64,000 bases of DNA from Auricularia sp. M13 (GCA_037042915.1 CM073195.1:2542001-2606000); one strand, 5' to 3'. Shown: positions 34,070-47,529, counted from the first letter of the stretch. Notes: generated from the letters alone by a model not told the origin. Made by a program: numbers and translations.

Positions 34070-35514
34070 CTACTGTTTGGCCTCGTGCATACCCTCTTCG
34101 GCCTCGAACAGCGGCGCGCTCTCCAGATCTTCCGACTCCCATTTCGCCGTATTCTGTGACCCGCCCCCGGGCTTGCCATTCCCAGAAGTCTTGATCCATG
34201 TGTAGTATCTGGTCTCTCCGTCAGTAATGCAGATCAACTAGCGGCCCCAAAGCGCACAGTGTACCACTAGTGATTGTCAGGATGGACACTGCTCTATTGC
34301 TGCGTGTGAGAAGAGAAATGTATCAGGTCACTGCCCCTTTCTGAAGAATGCCACACATACATTGTCAAGACATCGTTGAATAGCCACACGCCGAGCAGTG
34401 TTTGCAAGACTGACTTGGCAGCCTGTTGGGTCAAAAGTCAGGCACATGCCACAAACACCACTGAGAGAACGCGACGTACGCTGGAAAACATGTGCGTAAC
34501 AGGACTAGTTACCTTGACACTGAGAAGCCCAGCAACACACAAGAGGAAACCAAAGCACCCCGTGATCAGGGAGCCCGAGAGGAATACGCTCCAATTCCAA
34601 TAAGTGCCTCCCTGAATCGTAGCCCGCGTCATCTCGACGACCAGACTGACTTCGCCGGTGACAAGGACAAATGGCGCGAGTAGCAATGCGGAACCCGCAT
34701 TTGACCAGTAGGCCAATTCGAGTGTGGAGTTGTCGACATGAGACAGCGAAGTCTTGATCAGGACGGCGTGAATGGCGATGAAGAGAGAAGAGAGAAACCC
34801 ATAGAGTAAGGAGAGCGATGAAGGAATGCAGACGCTGGAACTGGCGCCGCCTCTGCTGAAGTGAATGGCGATACCAAAGTGGGAGGCACGATGCCGAGCA
34901 AGAAACCGACGGTCACCATCCCGGCCGACCATAATAATGGTCCACTTGGCGCCTCGCTTGTGTGCAGCGCAGTCACGGCGATAGTCAAAGGAAGAACAAG
35001 ACCCCGTGCGATCTAGCGGAGACATCCAAGTCAGCTTTGTTTGCTAACGATAGAAGGGATATATGCACCTGAAAGAACGCGGCCTCCACGCCTCGCAGAC
35101 AAAGAGTGTTGAAAATGAGTCCGACCACATTTACGGTTACCACAGGCGCCAGCTGTGAGATTATGAGCACTGTCAAAGTATGTCCAGAGCTTCCTTCAGA
35201 TTGACCTTCTTGATCTTGTCGAAATCTAAGATCCTCTTAGGAAGCTGGACCTTGTCGCGCCACACGAGGGCTGAGATGTGGAGCAGTACGACAGCAATGA
35301 CGAGTTGAACCAGAAGGAAGAGCAGCGGGAGGTCAGGGGTCGAGATTAGAACGGCCTTATTCACGAAGACCATCTTCATGTCATATGAGCACGATGTGAG
35401 AACTGCAATCCCGGATCCTAGACGCACTACTAATGCCGCGACCATATAGAACAAGACCACGGCGGCGACTTCAGCATGAGACCTGTTGAGGACGACGCCG
35501 CACGGAAATGCCAT
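34070..35514 (-). CDS. Nucleotide-sugar transporter, GDP-fucose type (SLC35C1-like), copy B
   Basis: Second member of the transporter pair. Start MAFPCGVVLNRSHAEVAAVV. The same landmarks appear as in copy A: FYMVAALVV, NKAVLISTPDLPLLFLLVQ, GLIFNTLCLRGVEAAFFQ, IARGLVLPLTIAVTAL, LLYGFLSSLFIAIHAVLIK, TSLSHVDNSTLELAYWSN and LSVKVTSPVTHMFSS. After two small introns the last exon encodes YYTWIKTSGNGKPGGGS and an acidic tail ending HEAKQ. The protein would be a Golgi or ER carrier; the sugar carried is inferred only from family resemblance. Neighbouring acyltransferase B lies downstream on the same strand. Confidence 0.75.
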
Positions 35515-36237
35515 CGCGTGTGTGGGAGATCGGGCACGGAGACGCAGCTAGAGCCCGAGCGCGCGAGGCTTAATACACCTCAGCACAAACCACGCGTCGC
35601 CCTCAATTTCCCTCCCCATCACCTAGGCCCGGGGCACCCGAGTTTGAAACGGTGGCGGATACGACAAGCGACAGTAACATATGGTATTCACCGAGCTAAC
35701 GCCCAGACGCTGCGTCGAAGATCAGTTGTCGCAGGCGCCGTTCTTATTCTGGGCCACTTTCAGAGCGCGGCACAGGACGGGTGCAGAAGGCCTTCCCGCG
35801 ATGAGCACGCGGATGCTGACGGCGACGTTGAAAGACAGCACGAGGATATCCCGCGACGGATGAGTCTGCAGCCGGTCCCCGAGTACAAGCATCGTACGGA
35901 TGATGCAGATGACGAGCGGGGCCTGCACAAATTCGCAGGGGTTCTCCGGAGCCTTGAAATGCACCACGTCGTCAGCCCTGAAGCCCTGAGCGCGGTCTGC
36001 CGGTGCCATGCAGGACATTAAGCGGCAGATATGTTCCTGGAGTAACAGCAGGGCGTGTCATAGGCAGCTTGAACCAGCCCGTTGCCAGGCCTGAGAAACG
36101 ACAATGTTGCGGACCCGCATAAGCCATCCTGTTCTCGTGCACTTCCAGGAAAACAGTGTGATGATTCGCCAAAGATAAGGATAGAAACCCTCCATCCCTT
36201 TTGCAAGAACCAGAGGCCAGGCACACGTGGGTCGCAT
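35515..36237. other. Intergenic, unassigned open frames
   Basis: About 720 bases. Minus-strand frames at 35722-36018 and 35972-36226 are open and could be exons of a small gene, but no family was recognised and no splice model was convincing. Confidence 0.35.
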
Positions 36238-38324
36238 TCAGCTGTCATAGGAGATACTCGCCTTCGCGCGGCCCTCTTCGTCGACGAGCTCGAGCGCGCG
36301 CTCTTTATCGCCTTCGAAGGTTAGCGGCGCGGCCGCATGGGGCGCCGGTTCGTCCGCCTTTACCACCTGAGGTATCTGTCCCCATTCTCCATGGAGGTTC
36401 TCGTAGAACGGGGTGCTGAGCCCAGCGCGCGCTCGGTCTTCCACGTTAAACGGACCCTTGAGCGCGCCAGCAAAATGACGACGAACGGCCTCTCTGAACG
36501 TCGCGACGGGGTCGCACGGTGCAGGGACGGATGGCCCGTCCTCTCCGCCGATTCCCCGCGCGCAACAGAACGTGAACCAGCGATGGCCCGCAGTCACATG
36601 CGTGACCTCGTCGCAATGGATTATGTTCAGGATGCGCGCGCTCTCGTCATCGCCTTCAGTGACGTTAGGCCCCGAATAACCTGAGCGGAGGACTAAGAAC
36701 AGACAGACCTGCGTTGCGAAACTTGGCTATCGTGACCGGGTTGACGTCAAGCCCTCGCGCTTCATGCACAAGATGGATGATGCTCAGCCGCGCTTGCAGG
36801 GAATCGCGGGTTTCCCACGCAGAGTCCCAAAGGCCCGCATGGACGGTCAAGGCGCCATAATGGGAACCAAGCTGCTCGAGCTGCGCCGCAAGCAGCGAGA
36901 AGTGTTTCGATTCGTCCAGCGCCACCTTCGTAAAGTCGCTAAAGAACGCCATGGGCAGCTCTCTATGTCGCGGACCGAATCGGGCAATGATATCCCAGCT
37001 AGTAAGTAAAGGCGCTGGTGAGCGCTCTATTCAACTCGATTGTGGCGCAGGCGCCGGGCAGGCTCACGCGAGGTCTATCCTGCTGAAACCTCAGCACGTT
37101 GACGACGATCCACCCATTGTAGGAACACTCACGCCCACTGCTCGATGTTTGCCAGAGCGTGCAGGATTGCGATGCGGCTCTTCAAGCTGCCCGCCTTGCC
37201 GCGTTTGCCCGTCTTTGCCGGGTCGACCATCGTGACCGATTCGCGAGGGGGGACATCTGGTGGCGTAGGCGCGCTCCCTGCTCACATGTGATGAGTTCAC
37301 AAAGTGTGAAGGACGGACGCGACGACTGACCTGCATTGTGGCCGACGGACTTGAGCTTTCCGGTACGAAACAGGTGAACGGCATGGCGCGTTCTCTCGAC
37401 CTTCAAGGTCGGGTTGGGCGTGTTGAGAACCAGCACGGCCCATTCCATCAACGTCTTGGGTGGGTTGGATGTTGGAACGACGGGCTCTGCGACTGCAGCA
37501 TTGGGGCAGTCAACATGAGCTTCAGTCGGCACTGTTGTTTGTGTTGTCGAGGGGATAGTTGCGAACTCTACGCATCTGAATCAACGACAGGCCATTATGG
37601 ATGAGCAGGCAACATACCCTCAGATACCGGGCGGCGCTCCACCATTTCCCAGGTTCCTGTAGTCGGTTCTGGCGTTTCTATCCAGACCTGCTGGGCATCG
37701 TCCTCGAGTCCAGGGCGCAACTCCAGAGCAAAGGTGCACGCTCGAAGACCAGTTTCGCTGTGACCAGTCTTCAGATCAAAGTCGTATCTTTACTGTGCAT
37801 TAGGACGCGGATCGGGACATTCAGGTGTAATCTGGCCTCACCGCACCTGTGCCAGGGACAACGGCAACTACGCTGTCGAACCCAGCGTCGTCGGTGAGAT
37901 CTTCGATATCCGCGTGCGACAAGTCTGCGCCGAGATGCGGACAGGCAGACTCCATCGCGTATATCTGGTCTTCACCATCGGCCGCAGAGAGACGGAAGAG
38001 GATGAGCGACTTGTAGAGACTTTGGTTTGTCTGGGACCGCAGCGTGAGCAGGAAGCGCGAATGCGACTGGAAGTCAGCGAGAGCGCCGATGCTGGATGTC
38101 TGGGCTGAATATATGCACGATTAAACGCGAACAGCGACTCACTGGGTCCAATGTCGAATGTTTGGCTGCATGTCCGGGGTGAAGGCGTGCAAGTCCGAGT
38201 CCGGCAGCCGCAGCTTGCCCACTAGCGTCGCAGGCCCGCGGCGCAGCCAGGACCGTTGTACTCCCCATTGCAAACGGTCATCGGACGACTTGCGCGCAGC
38301 CAGCCACGCGATCGCGATTGTCAT
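36238..38324 (-). CDS. Rieske [2Fe-2S] - DUF455 (ferritin-like) fusion protein
   Basis: Predicted iron-dependent redox protein. Start MTIAIAWLAARKSSDDRL (38324). The N-terminal exon continues WGVQRSWLRRGPATLVG and splices (51-nt intron) into GALADFQSHSRFLLTL. Rieske motif one is ACPHLGADLSHADIED (near 37915). Motif two reads CPWHR/YDFDLKTGHSETG across an intron near 37800-37855, but is reached only if one base is added near 37870. A linker leads to the DUF455 domain: MEWAVLVLNTPNPTLKVERT, GSLKSRIAILHALANIEQWA, FFSDFTKVALDESKHFSLLA and GALTVHAGLWDSAW. The end is VTAGHRWFTFCCARG, the glutamate/histidine-rich four-helix pattern of ferritin-like oxygenases. The gene ends at 36238. The function of DUF455 proteins is not established; a Rieske domain in cis suggests built-in electron supply. 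Confidence 0.75.
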
Positions 38325-38396
38325 GCGCAGGTCGCAGCATCCAGCCAGCCGCATAAATACGATCGTATCTGCAGCCTCCAGCACTCGCCACACGCG
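38325..38396. promoter_or_regulatory. 72-bp divergent promoter
   Basis: Only 72 bases separate the proposed start codons of the Rieske-DUF455 gene (minus) and the F-box-like gene (plus). An AT-rich ATAAATAC sits near 38352-38359. Both 5' UTRs and core promoters must overlap here. Confidence 0.45.
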
Positions 38397-39706
38397 ATGA
38401 CCGCCTCCCCGCCCGCTCTCCCGGCCTTCGAGCGCGCGCCAGAGGAGATATGGCGCGTCGTCATTGCCTTCGCCGCGTCCTACGTCCAGGACACCCATTT
38501 CACGATGCCCTGGCGGCGCAACGAGCCTGGCATCGACCTGGCGAGGCCGCCGGGCACACCTACCTCTGGGACAGAATGTCCGAGATACGGCGCACCACGC
38601 TCGCCCTGATGCTCGTCTGCAAGGCCTGGCACGACCTGACGATCCCCTGTTTCTACGCGACGCTCTCGGTCTCGACGCACCAGTCCGTTCTCCTGCTCGC
38701 GGACCGCCTCGAGGCCTCGCGCAGTCTCAGGAAACTCGGCCTGGGCTGGTGGGCGCGCGAGCTAATTGTGCTGCTCCCGTCGTACAGCGACAACGAGGCC
38801 ACGCGCGACGCTGTATCGCACGGCCTCGCGCGCATCGTCAGGTGCTGCCCGCATCTCGAGGCATACGTCTCCTTTGCCGGCGGAATGCACGCCGAACACA
38901 GAGACATCATGGCCGCGCTCCCCAGCACGCTCCGCCACCTGCACTGGACGGCGTCCGGCCCAGGCTTCCACTCGTGGTGGCAGGTGTTAGCGCGGGCCGG
39001 CAGCCTGCGCACGCTCGGCATGACGACTCTCTACGTCGCCTCAGACCTGTCCGAGGCCGCCCCGCCCAAGCTCGTGCATCTGCACGCGCTTTCGCTCAAC
39101 GGCGGCGCCCCGGGATGCGAGGGCCTCTTCAAAGCTCTGACCGTCGGCTCGTTACCGGCCCTCAACGCGCTCTCCATCACGATGCCGCTTCGACCGTGGT
39201 CTAGTGCTGCAGCGCTGGCGTTCTTCGAACGCTACGGCGCGCAGCTGCGCTCGCTCACCATTCTGGGCGGCTTGGGGACGCGCAACAACATGCTCGACAG
39301 GCTGCTTCACCTGTGCCCCAACATCGACGCGCTCTCCTTCTCCATAAACCAGCGATACGCGCTGGGCATGACTCCTCGACCGGCGCATCCCTCCGTCAAG
39401 GACGTGTCCGTGCAGTCGTCCTTCGAAGTCATGTCGGGCCTTCGCGCTGAGCACCTCGAGCGCTGGCAGGAAACCCTGGGTCATTTTGACGCCTCGCGCT
39501 TTCCGTCGCTGCGGCGGTTGCGGTTCTGCAGTCTTGAGAGCTGCGTGCTCTGCATCGAGGCGTGTGCAAACGAGGCGATCGTGCAGTTCTGGCGGAAACA
39601 GATCGAAGAGGCGGACGCAAGAGGAATCATCATCGAGGATGCAAGAGGGAGGCCATTGCGCGTGGGGACTTCACATGTATCGCATAGTTCGGAACTGGCT
39701 GCATAA
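38397..39706 (+). CDS. F-box / leucine-rich-repeat-like protein
   Basis: Probable substrate-recognition subunit of an SCF ubiquitin ligase. Start MTASPPALPAFERAPEEIW (38397) gives an F-box-like helix pair, PEEIWRVVIAFAA ... TLALMLVCKAWHDLTIPCFY. It continues with irregular leucine-rich segments: LRKLGLGWWARELIVLL, LRHLHWTASGPGF, SLRTLGMTTLYV, LVHLHALSLNGG, LNALSITMPLRPW and LRSLTILGGLG. These proteins are extremely numerous in Agaricomycetes. The N-terminal part is in one frame and everything from about 38555 on is in the next, with no intron between, so one base appears missing or extra. The part from MSEIRRTTLALM to the stop at 39706 has a continuous frame. The target protein is unknown. 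Confidence 0.62.
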
Positions 39707-40102
39707 TTGTAGCGCAAGCATTGATGATAGGTTAAGATAGAAAATCCTCATTGCGTCAGAGATATACATGAGCGTTATGCTCAAAGAGCATTGCATGCCA
39801 GAGAACAGATCGTGAAGGGGTACGTGCTACACATCAGCGATGAGGACCAGAAAACTGCAGTGATGATGACGAGAAGGAGGGAGCGGACCGGAGACGGATG
39901 GATGGGTGGCGAAATATGTTGACACGGCAGAAGGAAACGATGAAAGGAGATGCGCAAAGCACGACGAGAGGAGAGGGAGAGCGCGGCAGAAGGAGCGAGG
40001 GCAGCACAAAGCAGTGGCAAGGCAGGAACGAACCGGCAGCGGCAAATGATGATACAAGAGAATACGAGTGTCTGTAACCTGTATGTAACTTCATTTAGAA
40101 CA
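39707..40102. other. Intergenic between convergent genes
   Basis: About 400 bases between two convergent stop codons, purine-rich on the plus strand. It presumably holds both 3' UTRs. Confidence 0.45.
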
Positions 40103-43100
40103 TCAGAGGGGCGCCGAGGCCACACCGATGTCCGGAGTCGATACATTCCGCGGGCCAAGCACGGTGCGCAGCTCGACGACGCAGTCGCCGAGTCGCGTGC
40201 TGACCTCTCGAGCGTATTCGAGGAGTGGGCGAAGATTCTCTGGAGTCAAGGCGACTTTCAGATCGGGCAGTGGAGGGAGCGGCTCGGTATGCGGCGCCTG
40301 CGGTATGTAATTCGCAGAGACGGAGCGCGACCCTGCCGGGCGTCGCGACGGAGTGGTTGCACTCCGCTCACGACCGAGCTGCTGTTGCTGTTGTATTCGC
40401 GCGTTCTCCGTGTCTTGCGTTGGCGTCGCAGTGTTGGCGCTAGCAAATGCATGGGCAAAAGCTTGCGAGGGCGCAGGAGGCGGAGCGGTGCCATCACGAG
40501 AGCCAGGACGAGACCGGGGACGAAATAGACGGCCGCGCAAGACATTACTCTTGCTCGGGGACGGCGTACTCGGCGGCGGCATAGCCAAGTTGACGGACGA
40601 GCGCGACGCAGATGGATTTCTAGTACGTGAGCGCGAGCGTGACCGCGCTCTCGATCGCATAGTAGCAGGAGGAGTGCCTTGCAGCGCTGCGTAGGTCGAC
40701 TGTTTGCTCCCTCGTATGGTATCGGGTGCGGCAGGATCCCTAACACCATTGGGCAGGTCGAGGTCCGACGCCGATTCCATACGATCCCAATCGCTGTAGT
40801 CCGCATCCTCACTTCGTCGCGCCTCCGTCCCAGAAGGCTGGCGTTGAATCTTCGGTCGGCCTCCAGCAAGTCGGAAGAGCGAAGCGAGGGACGGCCGGCG
40901 CGGACTCTTGGTTGGCACCGCACCGACAGTGCCATACGGGGAGTTTGGGTGAACCTCCCGCTTGCGCCGTGCCTCTTGCTCGCTGACGACAGTTTGAGCA
41001 CCAGTGCTAAGGCGAGCCTTGGGCTTCCGTGCCGTCGACGACGACGGTCGTACAGCCTCTTCGTGCGCAGATACCGATGCAGACGAAGTAGTCGCCGATC
41101 CAGTTTGCGGAAGATCCATCCTCGACGTCGTCGCGTTTGACACTGAGCTCGACGTACCCGCCTGGCCCTGACGCTTGAACGACCGCAAGAGCTCGCGCAA
41201 ACCCGTGATGCCCCTGCTACCTCGCCGCGCCTTGTTCTGCGGTGAACTCGGGCCCTGACTAGGCGCAGGAGATCCAGCCAACATGCGCGCGTCAAGCTCG
41301 GGTATCTCCAAACCAAGCCCGACGCGCGAACCAGAGCTTGACGAAGCAGCCGCAGGACCAGTCCCCATGGATGACGAAAAGCTGGAATCTCCATGCGGGG
41401 GTGCCGAGCGAAGTGCCATAGTGGGTCTGGAAACCGCCACAACACCGCCAACGACGAAAGTCGCTGGGTCAGGAGTGTTGAGCATCTTCTTGAGCAGGAC
41501 CAGCTGGCGTTGGCTAAGATCGTGGCGCCCGGTCGATGCCCGCCAATGACTAGGTGGCGGGCTGGCTTGTGGTGGCCCGTTCGTCGTGGGGGTGGGTGGT
41601 GGTTCAGAGCCGACGAGCGTTATAGCCCGCTCGCGCCTCTTTCCCGAGCGCGTCACATCCCTCTCGCGATCGTCCACAGTCGACGACAAGTTCTTGGGCT
41701 CGGAAACGCTGCTCGCTGGACCGCCAGTGCCACCAAGCTCGATAAGAACCTCGGCGCACTCCCACCAGATGCTGTACTCATGCTCGATATTTTGGAGCTT
41801 CCGTGCAGGCTCTTCTGGGGGCGAGCAAGGGGCGCGCGGGGGAGGTGGAACAGGCGCGTAGATCCAGAGGTCGCAGAAGTTGGCGACGCCGCGTTCTCGA
41901 GCGCCACACGAAGCTCGCCGAGGAGGGACTGATACGTCAATTGCAGCTGCTTCAATTCTATATGCGCACACGTTAGCGAGGTGAAGTAAAGCTGCAAATA
42001 GAGCCACGTACGCTCGACGCAGCTCGCAAACTCCTTGACGAGCCCCAGATCCCTCTTGAGGCCGACCTGCGCGCGACTTATCCGCGCGGGGATCTTCAGT
42101 CCCCCACTGGCACTAGCGCCCTCCATCGCCTTGAGGTCACCCAGGGAATTGCGGCGCAGCGCAAGCGCAAGCTCGCGTTGCGCCTCCTGAGTCGGCGTGC
42201 CATTCCTGCCTAGTGATGCCGCCTGGCTGGAAAGGGCAAACTTGACACTGGCGTTGGACGGCGACGAGTCCACCTGGACGACTGGCTCCGAAAGGGATCC
42301 TACGAGCGGTTTCGATTTTCGGCGGGGTGGCGAGTTGGAAGGTGGCGAAGGCGGCGACAGCTCTATTGGCGGAGCAAGACTGGGATCTGTCGGAGGCTGC
42401 AGATATTCGTGAGCATACATGTTCACTCACTGCATCGCACGAATACTCACCTGCTCCGGAGGCGGGAACGAAAAGCCGGCGAGGGCATTGCTAGCAGGCT
42501 CGGTCGGCGACGTGGGCGCCATGTGCTCGTCCACAATGGACCGAGTCCTCTTATGCCCGCCTATCAAGCTAATGCGCCGCAGACCCAGGATGCCTCTCTT
42601 TCCTTCGCCTCATTGTCCTTCTCCCTCTCCTTGTCGTCTTCAAGCCCGGCACCGGAACCGCGGCGCGGAAACACTGCCCCCACGGGGTTGGGCGGACAGT
42701 GCTCGAGGTCGTTGTTCATGCTGGTGTTGCCGTTTCCCGGCGGGTCCTTCATACGGTCGCGCGACTTTCGATTACGCAAAGGGCCACCATTTTCCTGGCG
42801 AAAAAACCACATCTTGTGCCCGCTCTTCTGCGTGAAGCTTTCGTCCTGGTGCAGCGTGCTTGCAGATTTCTTCCCATGAAGAGTGCCGAGCGGCTGTAAC
42901 TCTGCAAATGCAGATTAGACACGGATCGGCATGCATGAGAATGTTTGCACATACCATGCACATTCGGATTGAGAGGCTCGCCCAACGGGCTACGTGCTCG
43001 TTCCTGTTGTTGTTGTGCATATGCAAGACTGACGGGGCGTGAATGGCCGCCAGACTCTCCCAGATCGTAGCCAGACGGTGAATTGGTCGCTGATGCGTCG

Positions 43101-44320
43101 GAAGGGGCGGTCGACAGACGTCGCGCGCCCTTAGCCCAGCGCTTGACAGATCCCAATCTCGACAGGATAGGGCTGCGTACAGGCGACGAAGGACCGGCAT
43201 TTGACGACGGCGTGCCTGCAGGGATGGGAATGGAAGAGGACGGCGTAGCCGCGAAGCTCACGACGGAGGCATTGTGTGCCGCGGCCGACGACGGACGCGA
43301 GGACGAAGACGTTTGCTGTGCGTGATATGACCTTGGTTCCGGTGTGACGGGCGGGATGTAGCCCATCTCGTCGCGTTCCTCGTCGTCGTAATCACCATCG
43401 TCGTCGGTTGAGGTCATACCGCTGACATGCTCGGCCAATCTCTGCAGTCTCGCGGCGCGGTCGTCCGTACGGTCGTCCATCTCAAAAATGTCGTCTCCGA
43501 CGCGCGATGGGCGGGATTTCTTGCGCAGTCGTCGCCGAGCACGGTTTGCATTGTTGCTTGCTGCTGGCGGAGGTTTACGGAGGACGCCGGGCTGTTGAGA
43601 TACGAACGCACGACCGTGAGCAGAAGAGCCGGCTGATTGGGTTTGCCGCAGCGCAAGATGGGCCGTTGACGAGTAGTTGGACGGCGCGTAGGAAAGCGTG
43701 GCCGAGAAGCTGGACACTGTCGGCGATGCTGGGACAGGAGCCGGACGCGTCGGAGACATTCGCGAGCTAGGCACCGAAGGGAACCGGCGGAGCGTCTGCC
43801 ATGGAGAACGGGCGGTGACGGGTGCTCGAGGTGACGGTCTTGTCCTCGTCGTGTACGCTGCCGAGGCCGAACTCGGCGCCGTCGTCGTCGTCGCTAGAAA
43901 ACGCGGCCTCGTTGTCTGCGTGCTGGGCGGTGGGGCTCGCGGCAAACTCGTCGTCCCAGTTCTCGCGCGTGGAGCCCTTGGAGCGACGCTGGCCGTGTGC
44001 GGGCCTAGAGGACGGGCCCGGCTGGTTGTCGTTTGGGTCCTCGTAGTCGTCGTCCCAGTTCTCTTCCGTCTCGCTCAGCGCAACAGACGCGCGCCTCCGC
44101 GGACCGCGCGCGTCGGCGGCCGATCCAGCGCTGAGGTGACTGTGGTCGGTCGTGCGGCCGGGCGTGTGTCCGTGGGCGGCGCCGAACTCGAAATCGTCGT
44201 CCCAGTTCTCGCTCGGGGCTGCCGTAGAATTTTCGCGTTAATTTACGCATAAACTAGGGCCTTTGGATGCATACCGTTGATCGTGGGCGGCGGCAGGACT
44301 GCAGTAGATGCGGAGGTCAT
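40103..44320 (-). CDS. Large disordered protein with three NWDD(D)F/Y motifs, possibly Byr4/Bfa1-like
   Basis: Start MTSASTAVLPPPTIN (44320). A 60-nt intron with donor GTATGC joins it to SENWDDDFEFG. Two further copies, ENWDDDYED and ENWDDEF, follow within about 100 residues. The rest is low-complexity Ser/Pro/Arg-rich sequence with an acidic patch (STDDDGDYDDEERDE). A helical section follows (FASCVERTWLYLQLYFTSL, CAHIELKQLQLTYQSLLGEL). The C-terminus has LPPLPDLKVALTPENLRPLL and TRLGDCVVELRTVLGPRN and ends at 40103. WDDDF repeats near the N-terminus recall the Byr4/Bfa1 family, which with Cdc16/Bub2 forms the GAP that restrains mitotic exit and septation. That link is by memory of the motif only and could be wrong. 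Total length is over 1,200 residues across several exons; no serious frame break was noticed. Confidence 0.6.
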
Positions 44321-45646
44321 GGCGAGAGGTGTAGCTTGCGTCGTGGCGATCGTTGTGGAGGGCGTAGCGGGCGTGACAGTCACACTGGGCTGGGCGGGCT
44401 CGGGCTGCGGGGCGCGGGCACTGGGCGCTGCGAGGAAGAGCCTGGCCGGCCGTTTTTCTCTCGTGCGTGCGGGCGGAGGGCTCCCAGCAGCAACGCGACC
44501 CTCGGCAAAACAGAGAACAACGGCCCTCGCCAAATTTTGCTTCCGCCCATTGATCGTTGTTGTCTTCGACTCTTCTTCCGCGTCGCAGCCGCCCTTAAGA
44601 GCAAGGCAGACAAGAACAACCCACAGGCCCTGCAGTGGTTGGGGGCATCGTAAGCCTGGCCAAGCGACTGCCGCTGGCCCTGTCGTGATAAGTACTGCCT
44701 CCAACCCCCCTCATTTAGCGCCAATTACAAGACCCTCTCGACTCTACCGTCATAACTCAGGTCCTAGTGCCCGTCGTCAAACTCTGCCCGCCCTGGCTCT
44801 GGGGTGAATAATACCCACAGACACTCAAGTAACCCCCACTTGCTCGAAGCGCTGCCCGGTGTCCACAATCGTCGCTTGTCGCGTTGTTCAAAATTGTCGG
44901 CTTAGTGCTTTAATTGCCGCCACGTGGCCGGCGTGTTTCAGGGCCTGCATCCCGTCGCGACCAGCACTTGCCAAATCACATTCAGATCGAGGATACTGAA
45001 TGACATCGTTCAGGCACCTGTCTACAAAATTTCTGGCTTTTGCTATCGTCGAGTCAATGCTCTGCGCGTCCTTGAAGCGCTCTGGTTGTGGTTTGGGTTA
45101 GCGCATTGCCTTCTGCAACCCCAGCCCATTTATGAAGCCCTGTTGCCCCCACAGCATCCTTTGGCTGACGAGAACGAGGCGTCCAACGTTATACATTGTC
45201 AATGGCCGACACCCCATTCCGACAGGAGACGGACAGAAATTGCCTTCCTCGGCTCATCGCGGTTGTCCGTTACGAAGAGGCGCTGGTCACAAATGCTGGT
45301 TTGCGCATTACCTGGGTATCTTCACTTGGATGCCCTTCCTGGAAACGTCTTGAAACGAACAGTCCTCTTTGTACTATTGTAGCCGGAAGACAAACCACGT
45401 GACGTAGCGCGTCTTCGGTCACGCCTTCCCGACAGACTCCGACAGTCCGACAGCTGACTGTGAGCGACGATTAGGCACTGGGGTCTTTATCCGATAACAC
45501 TGGGGGCAGGGGAACTGTCGCCGGGCTTCGAAGCGCATCCAAGTCACAGCGAGGGGGACGCGGGCTAGTTGACCAAGATATCGGCTTTCCCTGCGTATAT
45601 AAGGGGTGCAACTGCGACAGACAGCGTTCCTCATAACTCCTCAGCA
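44321..45646. other. Intergenic between divergent genes
   Basis: About 1.3 kb between the NWDDDF protein (minus) and the old yellow enzyme gene (plus). Open frames show no family resemblance. The last 60 bases hold the OYE core promoter. Confidence 0.45.
45596..45602 (+). promoter_or_regulatory. TATA box of the old yellow enzyme gene
   Basis: TATATAA followed by GGGG, 45 bases before the proposed ATG at 45647; a normal fungal core-promoter arrangement with a very short leader. Confidence 0.6.
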
Positions 45647-47022
<1,376 letters not shown>

Positions 47023-47529
47023 CGAGAACGCCTGTGAATCAATATGATCAAAACGCAGATAATACTGGGATTTAATTTTACTCGTTTTTTGGATGTCCAC
47101 TTTGCGGACCGCAGATGCTTTTGAGTCAGACAATGACGGAGTTCAAAGCGCGTTTCGGACTCTTCCGGAACCCGTCATGACGGCGCACATGCTTCAAGTC
47201 GTTTCGTCTTGGGTTTTTCTCTGACGCACTCTAACACCGGACATCCTGCCATTAGTTACTGTGCTGAGCACCAAGCAGCAAGCTCGAGTTGAACACGAGC
47301 GCTATTCCTTCTAGCCTGTCGTCACCTTTAATTGGAACGACCATCTTCCAACAGAGGATGCAAAGGTGACTAGTCGATGCCAGCACCATTTAGCTGCATC
47401 CCGGGCTTGCCGATTTGGGTCAGAGTAACAATTGTTACATTCCATTATCCATTTAATTGCCAACTAACCGTGTATACGCAGATGTTCCTACTCATTAAGG
47501 GTATAAAAAGAACGCCAGTCAACACGATT
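47023..47529. other. Intergenic between convergent genes
   Basis: About 500 bases, AT-richer than the flanks, with no recognisable gene; it holds the 3' ends of the OYE and the small secreted protein genes. Confidence 0.45.

Noticed and set aside
40258-41451. 397-codon Arg-rich minus-strand frame within the NWDDDF protein gene
   Set aside because: Out-of-frame reading of the same strand; Arg/Leu-rich composition typical of a shifted Ser/Pro-rich gene.
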